Positions 36,768 to 46,094 of a stretch of DNA of 64,000 nt are shown in pieces; within the stretch, counting starts at the first letter, position 1; each line of letters begins with the position of its first letter. Source of the DNA: Pseudomonas sp. TH43 (GTDB lineage: Bacteria; Pseudomonadota; Gammaproteobacteria; Pseudomonadales; Pseudomonadaceae); assembly GCF_016650635.1 (NCBI RefSeq), contig NZ_JAEKFI010000002.1, forward strand, positions 372,001 through 436,000. Direction: 5' to 3'. Below the pieces are notes generated by a model. It was not told the DNA's origin and ran no database searches. It worked only from the letters and a program-made list of their open reading frames with translations. Made by a program: the position numbers and the translations under genes.

Positions 36768-37892
36768 TCACGCTCCCTTCTTGTGGACAGGCGTGCCGGC
36801 GTATTGCGGCATGGTGATGCACGCGACGTTACCGCCTCCGAGAAGGATTTCCCGGGAGTTTTCGATGCCGACGATCTTGTGCTGCGGGAACAGTTCGGCC
36901 AGCGTCGCCATCGCGACTTTATCGTTGCGATCACCGAACAGCGGCACCACGATCGAGCTGTTGCCGGCGTAATAGTTGATGTACGACGCGCAGATTTTCG
37001 TCCCGGCCTGGCGCGTGTGGGTGCTGTCCTGCTGGTCGAGGCCTTCGGCTTCCTCGGCGGTCCATTCGAGCACGTCCGGTTGCGGCAATTTGTGCACGGT
37101 CAGCTCGCGGCCACGGCTGTCGCGGGTGCTGCGCAAGATGTCGTAGGCCTCTTGATAGATTTCCCACTGCGGATCGTCGCGGTTGTCGGTCCATTGCAGT
37201 ACCACTTCGCCGGGACGGACGAAACAGGCGAGGTCGTCGACATGGCCATCGGTTTCGTCGAATTTGCAGCCGCGCGGCAGCCAGATGACTTGTTCTGCGC
37301 CGAGGTAATCGGTGAGTCGGCGGGTGACTTCGTCCTTGCCCAAGTGCTGGTTGCGGTTGCGGTTGAGCAGGCATTGTTCGGTGGTGAGGATGCTGCCCTG
37401 ACCGTCGCTCTGAATGCCGCCAAGCTCGGCAATCAACGGTGCGCGGTAGCGGTCGAAGCGTTCGATTTCGAGGATCTTGCTGGCAATCTGGTCGTCCTTG
37501 TCCCACGGGTAGTAGAGACCGCCGTCAAGACCGCCATAGGCGTTGAACTCGAAATCGACGCCGCGCACTTCGCCACTCTGGTCGTTGACCACAAAGCACG
37601 GGCCGCTGTCGCGGAACCAGGTGTCGTTGCAGGTCATTTCCACGACACGCACTTGCGGTGGCAACTGTCGGCGAGCGGTGGCGAATTGCGCGGCCGAGGC
37701 GCAGACGGTGACCGGTTCGCTGTGGGAGATGGCGGTGACGATCTGCACCCAGACTTTCTGCGCCGGCTTGGCGCCGTTGCGCCAGACGTCGGTGCGCTCT
37801 GGCCAGCCGAGCCAGCAGCCGGACTTGGGTTCGAATTCACCGGGCAGACGGAAGCCGTCGTGTTTAGGGGTGGAGTCGAGCAAACGTGCCAT
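36768..37892 (-). CDS. aguA: Agmatine deiminase
   Basis: A 374-residue agmatine deiminase that converts agmatine to N-carbamoylputrescine plus ammonia. The guanidine-modifying fold is supported by NDTWFRDSGPCFVVND, the catalytic His-Asp region ETDGHVDDLACF and the catalytic Cys near the C terminus in GGGNVACITMPQYAGTP. The start at 37892 was chosen over 37928 by homologous length. Its partner N-carbamoylputrescine amidase (AguB) is not in the window. The gene is followed by the polyamine-binding protein and preceded by a LysR regulator on the same strand. Confidence 0.95.
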   Translation of the reverse strand: MARLLDSTPKHDGFRLPGEFEPKSGCWLGWPERTDVWRNGAKPAQKVWVQIVTAISHSEPVTVCASAAQFATARRQLPPQVRVVEMTCNDTWFRDSGPCFVVNDQSGEVRGVDFEFNAYGGLDGGLYYPWDKDDQIASKILEIERFDRYRAPLIAELGGIQSDGQGSILTTEQCLLNRNRNQHLGKDEVTRRLTDYLGAEQVIWLPRGCKFDETDGHVDDLACFVRPGEVVLQWTDNRDDPQWEIYQEAYDILRSTRDSRGRELTVHKLPQPDVLEWTAEEAEGLDQQDSTHTRQAGTKICASYINYYAGNSSIVVPLFGDRNDKVAMATLAELFPQHKIVGIENSREILLGGGNVACITMPQYAGTPVHKKGA

Positions 37893-37991
37893 GGTCAAAC
37901 CTCGTCTTCGCGATGGGAATGACCACAAGGTAAGGTCGCGGCTCGCCTGCTCGCCAACGATGATTATTGCGGAATAGTTGAATTCAACTCA

Positions 37992-38876
37992 TCAATCCGC
38001 CAGCTGATCGTTGAACCATTCAAGCATCTGTGCGACGGCCGGGCGCTCGATCCGCACGCGCTCACACACCAGCGCGTATTGGCCGAGCGCGGTCATGCTC
38101 CAGGGGAACGGCCGCACCAACCGACCGCTCTGCAAGTCCTCCTGCGCGGTGAGGTTGTCGCCCATCGCCACGCCCTGCCCTTGCGCCGCGGCTTCCAGCG
38201 CCAAGCCTGCATGGGCGAAATACAACTGACGCTGCGGGCGCTGGTCGCCGGCATGACTGGTCAGCCAGGCAGTCCAGGTCTTGCCGTCCTGGTCGTCGTG
38301 CAGCAGGCAGTGGCGGGCCAGATCCTTTGGGGTTTTCAATGTGCCCTGGTTGAACAGGCCGGGGCTGCACACCGGGAAGAATTGCAGCGCCGGCAAGGGC
38401 CGGACGAAATAAGCGCTGCTGTCGGCCGGGCCGGTGCCGTAGGTGATCGCCAGGTCGATGTCTTCGCCGGGGGCGCTGGCATCGATCGGTTGTTCGTAGA
38501 GGTGCAAGGTGATGTGCGGGTAGCGCGCGTAGAAATCGCTGAGGCGACTCATCAGCCACTTTTGTGCGAGTTCGGCGGTGACGGCGAGTCTGAGGACTGC
38601 CAGCGAGGATGGATCGCGTAATTCATCGCAAGACTCGCCAATCAGTTCGAAGGCTTGCTGCAGGCTTTGCATCAAGCGCCCGGCGGCGATGGTCGGGCGA
38701 ATCTGCCGGCCTTCGCGGATGAACAGCGAGACGCCGAGTTGTTCTTCGAGCTGGCGGATCTGGTGGCTGACGGCACTGTCGGTGACGCACAGTTCAGCGG
38801 CGGCCCGGCCGAAGTGCGCGTGACGGGCGGCGCATTCGAAAGTGCGCAGTGCGGCCAGTGAGGGAAGTCGTCGCAT
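37992..38876 (-). CDS. LysR family transcriptional regulator (GcvA-like)
   Basis: A 294-residue LysR regulator. N-terminal winged HTH: LRTFECAARHAHFGRAAAEL, then CVTDSAVSHQIRQLEEQLGV. Effector domain begins about residue 90. The start MRRLPSLAALR was set at 38876; the frame continues upstream into a repeat and is not credible. It lies 99 bases before aguA on the same strand, so regulation of aguA is possible but unproven. Confidence 0.9.
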   Translation of the reverse strand: MRRLPSLAALRTFECAARHAHFGRAAAELCVTDSAVSHQIRQLEEQLGVSLFIREGRQIRPTIAAGRLMQSLQQAFELIGESCDELRDPSSLAVLRLAVTAELAQKWLMSRLSDFYARYPHITLHLYEQPIDASAPGEDIDLAITYGTGPADSSAYFVRPLPALQFFPVCSPGLFNQGTLKTPKDLARHCLLHDDQDGKTWTAWLTSHAGDQRPQRQLYFAHAGLALEAAAQGQGVAMGDNLTAQEDLQSGRLVRPFPWSMTALGQYALVCERVRIERPAVAQMLEWFNDQLAD

Positions 38877-38931
38877 GAATATTGAGCCCCTTTTTGCCGC
38901 CCATGCTGACCGTCGCGCCTGAGCGAGTCCA

Positions 38932-39014
38932 GTAGGAGCTGCCGCAGGCTGCGATCTTTTGATGTTGTTTTTGAACAGCAAGATCAAGAGATCGCAGCCT
39001 GCGGCAGCTCCTAC
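38932..39014. repeat. Long inverted repeat (GGAGCTGCCGCAGGCTGCGATC family)
   Basis: Third copy of the family seen at 27431 and 32922; arms nearly identical, loop differs. Lies between divergent LysR and GFA genes. A lone REP half-palindrome (GCTGGCTTGCCAGCGATGGC) follows at 39064-39083. Confidence 0.9.
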
Positions 39015-39152
39015 AAGGATTAACGTCGTCCACAGATCTTGTCATCAACACTTGACCCTGTGGCAGCTGGCTTGCCAGCGATGGCGGCAACACATCCACC
39101 ACAACTCTTCTAGGCTAAATCGAACCATTCCAGCCAACCGGAGGCCTCTGTC

Positions 39153-39641
39153 ATGCATTTAGAAGGTTCCTGTCACTGCGGCGCTGTCACTTTCAGCCTG
39201 ACCAGCGCCCACCCCTACCCTTATCAACGCTGCTACTGCTCGATCTGCCGCAAGACCCAGGGCGGCGGCGGTTATGCGATCAACCTCGGCGGCGACGCGA
39301 CTACGCTCAAGGTACAGGGCCGCAAAAACATCGCCATCTACCACGCGAAGATGAAAGACGAAGGCGACAAACGTGCCCACCGCAGCAGCGCCGAACGGCA
39401 CTTCTGCTCGCTGTGCGGCAGTGGACTGTGGCTGTTCAGCCCTGAATGGCCTGAACTGATCCACCCGTTTGCCTCAGCCATAGATACGCCGCTGCCCGTG
39501 CCGCCGGAGCACACGCACCTGATGCTCGGCTCGAAAGCGCCGTGGGTGGAAGTCGAGGCCAGCCCCAAAGACCAACAATTCGACGTCTACCCCGAAGAAT
39601 CCATCGCGCAGTGGCACGAACGCCTCGGCATCAGCACCTGA
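39153..39641 (+). CDS. GFA family zinc protein
   Basis: A 162-residue GFA-fold protein, second in the window. Zinc ligands: EGSCHCGAVTFSL at the N terminus, YCSICRKTQGGGGYAIN and HFCSLCGSGLWLF. It is longer than the one at 13585 and not a near copy. Enzyme activity unknown. GGAGG lies 9-10 bases before the ATG. Confidence 0.88.
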   Translation: MHLEGSCHCGAVTFSLTSAHPYPYQRCYCSICRKTQGGGGYAINLGGDATTLKVQGRKNIAIYHAKMKDEGDKRAHRSSAERHFCSLCGSGLWLFSPEWPELIHPFASAIDTPLPVPPEHTHLMLGSKAPWVEVEASPKDQQFDVYPEESIAQWHERLGIST

Positions 39642-39655
39642 TAACCCCCCCCAAC

Positions 39656-39738
39656 GTAGGAGCTGCCGAAGGCTGCGATCTTTTGATGTTGGTTTTTAAC
39701 GACAAGATCAAAAGATCGCAGCCTGCGGCAGCTCCTAC
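39656..39738. repeat. Long inverted repeat (GGAGCTGCCGCAGGCTGCGATC family)
   Basis: Fourth copy of the family, 30 bases upstream of the second receptor's conserved promoter-like motif, so it may insulate that promoter from the GFA gene. Confidence 0.9.
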
Positions 39739-39767
39739 AGGGGGGATGTGGGGATTTTTGCTGGGCC

Positions 39768-39800
39768 GGTTCCCTTTTGCCTTTCTCGTTCGGTTAACCC
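39768..39800 (+). promoter_or_regulatory. Putative ECF-sigma promoter upstream of second TonB receptor
   Basis: GGTTCCCTTT at 39768-39777, 11-base spacer, TTCGGTTAACCC at 39789-39800, 48 bases before the ATG. Identical blocks and spacing to 18584-18616. Confidence 0.75.
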
Positions 39801-39847
39801 CTCAGAAGCACTTCAACGACCGATCGATTTGATGCAAAGGGATCTCC

Positions 39848-42055
39848 ATGCCGTACGTCCGTTTTCGTTTTGCCTTGTGCCCGTTGGCGCTGGCGCTGCT
39901 GAGCCTCAACGCCCAAGCCGCTGAAACTGCCGCCAAAACCGATCAAGCGCTGCAATTGGGCGCCACTAACATTTCTGCCGAGGGTCTGGGCGCCACCACC
40001 GAAGACACCCACGCTTACACCACCGGTACCATGTCCTCGGCGACCGGCCTGCCGCTGTCGATTCGCGAAACCCCGCAATCGGTCACCGTGATCACCCGCC
40101 AGCAAATGGACGATCGCGGCGTGCAAAGCGTCGGCGATGCGCTGCGCAACACTCCGGGCATCTCCAGCCAGAAATACGACAGTGACCGCACCGAGTTTTC
40201 CGCGCGAGGCCTGGCCATCACCAACTTCCAGTACGACGGCATCAACATCCCGTACGACGGTGTTTACGGCGAGAACCCGAACAACGGTGACGACGCCGCC
40301 AGCATCGACCGCGTGGAAATCATCAAGGGTGCGACCGGGCTGATGACCGGTAACGGCGACCCGTCGGCCACGGTCAACCTGATCCGCAAGAAACCGACCA
40401 AAGAATTCAAGGCGTCGATCAGCGGCACGGTCGGCTCGTGGGATGCCTATCGCACCGTCGGCGATGTTTCCGGTTCGCTGACCGATTCGGGCAATGTGCG
40501 CGGACGTTTCGTTGGCGCTTATTCGGACAAGAATTCCTATCTCGATCACTACAGCCAGAAGAAAGACCTGTTCTACGGCATCCTCGAAGCCGACCTGACG
40601 GACGATACCTTGCTGACCTTCGGCATCGACAAGTCCAGTACTACCCCACGCGGCACTTCCTGGACCGGTAACCCGGTGTACTTTGCCGACGGCGGGCGCA
40701 CCGATTTCCCCCGTCATTTCAACTCCGGTGCCGACTGGAGCCGTCGCGATTTCGACAACATCACCTACTTCGCCTCGCTCGAACAGTCGCTGGCCAACGA
40801 CTGGAAATTCAAGGTCAGCGTCGACCAGAAAACCACCGACCACGACACCCGTCTGGCTTCGGCGAGCGGCGGCAACCCGAATCGCGCCACCGGTGAAGGC
40901 ATGTTCATGTACTGGGGCCGCTGGGAGGGGCATCGCGTACAGAACACCGCTGACGTCAACGTCTCCGGCCCTTTCACACTGGGTGGCCGCGAACATGAAC
41001 TGGTGGCCGGCGTGATGACCGCGCACTCGCGCCAGACCGGTTCGACCTACGACACCAGCGCCTTCGCCGAAGTCCCGGGAAGCATCTATGACTGGCGCGG
41101 CGACTTGCCGAAGCAGGACTTCCCGAAGAACGGCAAGTACGAACGCACGCAGAGCCAGAACGGCATTTACCTGGCCACGCGCCTGCACCCGACCGACGAT
41201 TTGTCGGTGATTCTCGGCAGCCGGTTGAGCACCTTCAAATACAACGAGGACTATGGCTACAACCCTGGTGCCGGGCTTGACGACACCCACGCCAGCTACA
41301 AGGAACACGGCGTGGTCACGCCGTACGCCGGGGTGGTCTATGACCTTGATGACACTTACTCGCTGTACGCCAGTTACACCAACATCTATCAGCCGCAAAC
41401 CTACAAGGACAGCAACGGTTCGACCCTCGCACCGGTCGAGGGCGACAGCTACGAGGCAGGCCTGAAGGCTGCGTATTTCGACGGTCGCTTGAACGCCAGT
41501 CTGGCGTTCTTCCGCATCGAGCAGGATGGCGTGGCCGAGTCGATTGGCACCAACGCGGTGACTAACGAAGGCATCTACAAAGCCATCGACGGCGCCACCA
41601 CCAAAGGCCTTGAGCTCGAATTGGCCGGCGAACTGGCCGACGGCTGGAACGTCTCCGCCGGCTACACCTACGCGCGCAGCCGCGATGCCGATGAGCAGCG
41701 CATCTATGGCTATCCGCTGTCGACCACCAAGCCGGAACACGTGGTGCGCACCTTCACCACCTACCGCTTGCCCGGTGTGCTCGACAAAGTCACCGTCGGT
41801 GGCGGCGTGAGCTGGCAGAGTGCGTTCTACGGCAAGATCTACAGTGCGCCGGCCGGCGATTACACGCGCATCAAGCAAGGTGGCTACACCCTCGTCGACC
41901 TGATGAGCCGCTATCAGTACAACGAGCACCTGAGCTTTACGGTCAACGCCAACAACGTGTTCGACAAGCGCTACCTGACAGGGCTGGGCAACTTCGACAC
42001 GACGTTCTACGGCGAGCCGCGCAATTTGATGCTGACGACGAAGTGGGATTTCTGA
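39848..42055 (+). CDS. TonB-dependent siderophore receptor without STN domain
   Basis: A 735-residue outer-membrane receptor. Signal peptide ends near residue 26 (LALLSLNAQAAETA). The plug starts almost at once (RETPQSVTVITRQQMDDRG; IIKGATGLMTGNGDPSATVN) and the barrel ends LTTKWDF. It is closely similar to the receptor at 18657 throughout plug and barrel, for example EDTHAYTTG near the N terminus and GDSYEAGLKAAYF late in the barrel, but lacks the STN signalling domain. It should import a related ferric siderophore without signalling through FecR itself. Confidence 0.95.
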   Translation: MPYVRFRFALCPLALALLSLNAQAAETAAKTDQALQLGATNISAEGLGATTEDTHAYTTGTMSSATGLPLSIRETPQSVTVITRQQMDDRGVQSVGDALRNTPGISSQKYDSDRTEFSARGLAITNFQYDGINIPYDGVYGENPNNGDDAASIDRVEIIKGATGLMTGNGDPSATVNLIRKKPTKEFKASISGTVGSWDAYRTVGDVSGSLTDSGNVRGRFVGAYSDKNSYLDHYSQKKDLFYGILEADLTDDTLLTFGIDKSSTTPRGTSWTGNPVYFADGGRTDFPRHFNSGADWSRRDFDNITYFASLEQSLANDWKFKVSVDQKTTDHDTRLASASGGNPNRATGEGMFMYWGRWEGHRVQNTADVNVSGPFTLGGREHELVAGVMTAHSRQTGSTYDTSAFAEVPGSIYDWRGDLPKQDFPKNGKYERTQSQNGIYLATRLHPTDDLSVILGSRLSTFKYNEDYGYNPGAGLDDTHASYKEHGVVTPYAGVVYDLDDTYSLYASYTNIYQPQTYKDSNGSTLAPVEGDSYEAGLKAAYFDGRLNASLAFFRIEQDGVAESIGTNAVTNEGIYKAIDGATTKGLELELAGELADGWNVSAGYTYARSRDADEQRIYGYPLSTTKPEHVVRTFTTYRLPGVLDKVTVGGGVSWQSAFYGKIYSAPAGDYTRIKQGGYTLVDLMSRYQYNEHLSFTVNANNVFDKRYLTGLGNFDTTFYGEPRNLMLTTKWDF

Positions 42056-42086
42056 TCTTCAGTTGATTTTTTGCTGCCTGTGCCGG

Positions 42087-43130
42087 CCCCATCGCTGGCA
42101 AGCCAGGCTCCCACAGGTTTCGAGGTGTAGCTGAGATCCTGACGACACCGTGTATCCCTGTGGCAGCTGGCTTGCCAGCGATGGCGATGGTTCAGTCACA
42201 ACAATGCCGAGCGGACCGCCCCCATCGCTGGCAGGCCAGCTCCCACAGGTTTCGAGGTGTAGCTGAGATCCTGACGACACCGTGTATCCCTGTGGGAGCT
42301 GGCTTGCCAGCGATGGCGGTGGGTGAGTCACAACAATGCCGAGCGGACCGGCCCCATCGCTGGCAAGCCAGGCTCCCACAGGTTTCGAGGTGTAGCTGAG
42401 ATCCTGACGACACCGTGTATCCCTGTGGGAGCTGGCTTGCCAGCGATGGCGATGGGTCAGTCACAACAATGCCAAGCGATGGCGGTGGGTCAGTCACAAC
42501 AATGCCGAGCGAACCGGCCCCATCGCTGGCAAGCCAGACTCCCACAGGTTTCGAGGTGTAGCTGAGATCCTGACGACACCGTGTGTCCCTGTGGGAGCTG
42601 GCTTGCCAGCGATGGCGGTGGGTCAGTCACAACAATGCCGAGCGGACCGGCCCCATCGCTGGCAGGCCAGGCTCCCACAGGTTTCGAGGTGTAGCTGAGA
42701 TCCTGACGACACCGTGTATCCCTGTGGGGGCTGGCTTGCCAGCGATGGCGGTGGGTCAGTCACAACAATGCCGAGCGAACCGGCCCCATCGCTGGCAAGC
42801 CAGACTCCCACAGGTTTCGAGGTGTAGCTGAGATCCTGACGACACCGTGTATCCCTGTGGGAGCTGGCTTGCCAGCGATGGCGGAGGGTCAGCCACAACA
42901 ATGCCGAGCGGACCGACCCCATCGCTGGCAGGCCAGCTCCCACAGGTTTCGAGGTGTAGCTGAGATCCTGACTACACCGTGTATCCCTGTTGGAGCTGGC
43001 TTGCCAGCGATGGCGGTGGGTCAGTCACAACAATGCCGAGCGGACCGACCCCATCGCTGGCAGGCCAGCTCCTACAGGGAATCGGGGGGCGAACACAAAT
43101 CCCCTGTGGGAGCTAGCCTGCTGGCGATGG
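42087..43130. repeat. Tandem REPIN array, seven units of about 132 bases
   Basis: The linker CGAGGTGTAGCTGAGATCC begins at 42121, 42253, 42386, 42552, 42685, 42818 and 42950, a period of 132-133 bases except for one 166-base step. Each unit contains an inverted pair of GGGAGCTGGCTTGCCAGCGA arms. The long step contains an internal duplication of about 33 bases (GCGATGGGTCAGTCACAACA repeated near 42446 and 42479). A further diverged REP arm ends the array. It lies between the convergent receptor and sensor-kinase genes. Confidence 0.95.
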
Positions 43131-43151
43131 GGCCAGCACGGGCAACATCAT

Positions 43152-44438
43152 TCAATCCAGGTGCGCCCAGGTCATCCGAAACGACGCCCCACCCCATTCC
43201 GATTCCCCGACTTCAACCTGCCCGCCATGGGACTGCGACACCCGCCGCACCAACGCCAACCCCAAACCAAACCCGCCGGTACGCCGATCGCGACTCGCGT
43301 CCAGCCGCGAGAATGGCTCGAAAATCTTCTCCCGCCCGTCTACCGGAACGCCCGGTCCATCGTCGTTGACGCGCACCTCGTAATAATCGCCGTGGCGTAC
43401 CAGCGTCACTTCAACGCGCTGCTCGGCGTAACGAATTGCGTTGCGCAGCAGATTGATCACCGCTCGCGCCATAAAGCGCGGTTCGATGCGTACCGTTTCG
43501 AGCCGGCAATCGCCAATCAACAACTGCACCCCCGCCGCTTCCGCCTCCAGCGCGACGCTGCCAACGACACTGTCGAGCCAGTTGGCCGCCTGAATGTTTT
43601 CACGTTTGATCACCGTCGCACCCCGCTCAAGACTGGCGTAAGTGAGCAGTTCCGAAACCATCTCCTCCAACTCGCCGAGGTCGGCGTACATGTCGGCGAT
43701 CAACTCGCGGTTCTGGCTGGCGCCCGGCTGTTGCTTGAGTTGGTCGAGCTCGAATGACAACCGCGCAATCGGCGTGCGCAGTTCGTGGGACACCGCGTTG
43801 GTCAGCTCGCGCTGATTGGCGATCAAGCCTTCGATACGTGCTGCCATCAGGTTGAAGTGCTCGGCCAGATCGCGAATGTTCGAACGCTTGGACAGTTGAA
43901 TGCGCACCGCCAGATCGTTGTCGCCGAAGCGCTCGGCGGCCAGGCGCAGTTTCTCCAGATCGCGCCAGTGCGGACGTACCCAGAAGAACAGGACGATGCC
44001 GATCAACACCGCGAGCATCATGTAAGCCACGGTGATGTAGAACGGCATCAGGCTCGGTTCAGGCGGCAGCTTGATGCTGAGCAACTGCGACCCGCCGTCA
44101 ATGTTGCTGATGAACTGCGTGTAGTTGTCGCGAATCACCAACAGATTCTGCGCCAGCTCGGTTTTTTCCTGTGGCGTCAGGGCCAGTTGATCGGCCTCGA
44201 CCAGCGCCAATGAAAGGCCGTAATGTGGGCGCAAGGCCTCAAGCTGCTGCTCACGCGCTTTGCCCTGCTGATCGCGCATATGCTCGACCAGCGACCACGC
44301 CTGACCGCGCACCGCCTCGCGGTTGTATGCCTGCATCTGCCCGTCGAGCAAGGCGTTGAACGTGTGTTCTACGGTCTGCAACGCCAACACCAGACCGATT
44401 GTCATCACCACAAACAGCCCGAGAAATAACCGCAGCAT
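43152..44438 (-). CDS. Sensor histidine kinase (RstB-like)
   Basis: A 428-residue membrane histidine kinase. Two membrane helices bound a periplasmic sensor domain: residues about 2-22 (LFLGLFVVMTIGLVLALQTV) and about 130-155 (VAYMMLAVLIGIVLFFWV). HAMP follows, then HisKA with AVSHELRTPIARLSFELDQL, and HATPase with NLLRNAIRY, DDGPGVP and GFGLGLALV. The start directly follows the stop of the regulator gene (44439-44441). Resemblance to RstAB is by eye; the signal is unknown. Confidence 0.92.
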   Translation of the reverse strand: MLRLFLGLFVVMTIGLVLALQTVEHTFNALLDGQMQAYNREAVRGQAWSLVEHMRDQQGKAREQQLEALRPHYGLSLALVEADQLALTPQEKTELAQNLLVIRDNYTQFISNIDGGSQLLSIKLPPEPSLMPFYITVAYMMLAVLIGIVLFFWVRPHWRDLEKLRLAAERFGDNDLAVRIQLSKRSNIRDLAEHFNLMAARIEGLIANQRELTNAVSHELRTPIARLSFELDQLKQQPGASQNRELIADMYADLGELEEMVSELLTYASLERGATVIKRENIQAANWLDSVVGSVALEAEAAGVQLLIGDCRLETVRIEPRFMARAVINLLRNAIRYAEQRVEVTLVRHGDYYEVRVNDDGPGVPVDGREKIFEPFSRLDASRDRRTGGFGLGLALVRRVSQSHGGQVEVGESEWGGASFRMTWAHLD

Positions 44439-45146
44439 CTACAGCTCCCACGCAAACGGATTGAACAGATAACCTTTGCCCCACACGGTCTTGATACACA
44501 CCGGTTCACGGGGATTGTCCTTGAGCTTGTTGCGCAATTTACTGATGTACACGTCGACGCTGCGGTTGAGTCCATCGAAGGCAATGCCGCGCATCCGGTT
44601 GAGAATGTCATCACGCGAGAGGATCTTGCCGGCGGCGCTGGCCAGCAACCACAGCAGTTCGAATTCCATGGTGGTCATTTCGATGATCTCGCCCGCCAGG
44701 CGCACTTCGCGACAGCTGCGGTCGATGCTCAACCGGCCAAACTCCATGCAACTGACCACGCCGCTGTCCGGCACCTGACGCCGTTGCAGGGCACGCAACC
44801 GAGCGAGCAGAACCGGCGGCTTGATCGGTTTGATCAAGTAGTCGTCGGCACCGGATTCCAGGCCGAGAATGTGGTCGAGGTCGTCTTCCTTGGCGGTCAG
44901 GATGACAATCGGCGTGTCCGAGACGCTGCGAATCTCGCGGCACACGTGCAGCCCGCTCTGCCCCGGCAGCATCAGGTCGAGCACCACCACTTTCGGTTTG
45001 AATTCGACAAACACGGCCATCGCCAGATCGCCGCGATGCACCGAGCGGACTTCGTAGCCATGTTGTTCGAGGAAGTGCGCGATCAGCGCGGCAAGACGCT
45101 CGTCGTCTTCCACCAGCAGGACTTTGCCAAAACCCAGGTTATCCAT
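44439..45146 (-). CDS. OmpR-family response regulator (RstA-like)
   Basis: A 235-residue response regulator. Receiver domain: VLLVEDDERLAALIAHFLE, phospho-Asp in VVVLDLMLPGQSGL, Lys in DDYLIKPIKPPVLLARLRAL. C-terminal OmpR winged helix: MTTMEFELLWLLASAAGKIL and NRSVDVYISKLRNKL. The receiver resembles E. coli RstA in the KP-x-VLLARLR region. Start at 45146 (MDNLGFGKVLL) gives a normal length; three in-frame upstream starts exist and none has a good ribosome site. Co-transcribed with the kinase. Confidence 0.9.
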   Translation of the reverse strand: MDNLGFGKVLLVEDDERLAALIAHFLEQHGYEVRSVHRGDLAMAVFVEFKPKVVVLDLMLPGQSGLHVCREIRSVSDTPIVILTAKEDDLDHILGLESGADDYLIKPIKPPVLLARLRALQRRQVPDSGVVSCMEFGRLSIDRSCREVRLAGEIIEMTTMEFELLWLLASAAGKILSRDDILNRMRGIAFDGLNRSVDVYISKLRNKLKDNPREPVCIKTVWGKGYLFNPFAWEL

Positions 45147-45256
45147 AACGACTGTGTGCCAACCCATGTGTGAAAGGGTCGTCATTATGGAGGGATTCAC
45201 GCGCGAGGGCCGGGTTCCGGCGATGTTTCATACTCTTAAGAGTTTTTAACAGATTG

Positions 45257-45323
45257 TGCAGGAGCCTGGCTTGCCAGCGAAGGCGTTATTGAGATCGCTA
45301 TCGCAGGCAAGCCGTGCTCCTAC
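45257..45323. repeat. Short REP pair
   Basis: GGAGCCTGGCTTGCCAGCGA and an inverted partner (CGCAGGCAAGCCGTGCTCC), between the RstA-like gene start and the miaE stop. Confidence 0.8.
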
Positions 45324-45327
45324 CGAG

Positions 45328-45936
45328 TTATGCCGCGACGGGCACACCGCTATGGAAGCGGAATTCTTCATCCGGGGATTCGATCAACTCTTGCTCCGCC
45401 GCGCGAACCCGCAGGATTACCTGTTCAACATCCTTCGCATCACCGTACTGATACGCCAGCTTCAGATAACCCTGAAAATGCCGGGCCTCGCTTTTCAGCA
45501 GGCCAAAGTAGAACTTGCCGAGTTCTTCGTCCAAATGAGGCACCAATGCTTCGAACCGCTCACAACTGCGCGCCTCGATGAACGCGCCAACCACCAGCGT
45601 ATCAACCAGTTTCACCGGCTCGTGACTGCGCACCACTTTGCGCAAGCTCGAGGCGTAACGGCCGGCGTGCAGCTGGCGCAGTTCGATCTTGCGGCGCTTC
45701 ATCAGGCGCATCACCTGTTCGTGGTGCACCAGTTCTTCGCGGGCCAGACGCGACATCATGTTGATCAGGTCGACGTGGGAATGGTACTTGGCAATCAGGC
45801 TCAGCGCGGTGCTGGCGGCCTTGAACTCGCAGTTCTTGTGGTCGATCAGCAGGGTTTCCTGATCGGCCAGTGCCGCCTGGACCCAGGCGTCAGGTGTGCG
45901 GCAGCCAAGGAATTCGTGGATTTCGGGAAGGATCAT
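45328..45936 (-). CDS. miaE: tRNA-(ms2io6A37) hydroxylase MiaE
   Basis: A 202-residue ferritin-like diiron monooxygenase that hydroxylates the isopentenyl group of ms2i6A37 in tRNA. Iron-binding acids and His are visible in LAREELVHHEQVMRLM, FIEARSCERFEALVPH and LLKSEARHFQGYLKLA. The start at 45936 (MILPEIHEFL) matches the family; a GTG three codons upstream is possible. It stands alone. Confidence 0.93.
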   Translation of the reverse strand: MILPEIHEFLGCRTPDAWVQAALADQETLLIDHKNCEFKAASTALSLIAKYHSHVDLINMMSRLAREELVHHEQVMRLMKRRKIELRQLHAGRYASSLRKVVRSHEPVKLVDTLVVGAFIEARSCERFEALVPHLDEELGKFYFGLLKSEARHFQGYLKLAYQYGDAKDVEQVILRVRAAEQELIESPDEEFRFHSGVPVAA

Positions 45937-46094
45937 GGGGCTCACGGTAAAGGTGTTCGAGCGAAGGGCGCCGATTATACCGGCCTGTCCGCAGACCACC
46001 AGTCGCCAGCGTTGATATGCATCAAGTCGCAGGCGCATGAGCAGCAACTATAGTTGAGCAACGCCGTGCCTTTTCTTTGCTGGAGACTCCGCTC

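Noticed and set aside
39794..41929. 711-codon open frame antisense to the second TonB receptor
   Set aside because: Shadow of a clear receptor gene; low-complexity Val/Gly-rich translation.
42087..43130. Second regular array as CRISPR or small coding repeats
   Set aside because: Unit structure is an inverted REP pair; the open frames across it only reflect the repeat and have no ribosome sites.
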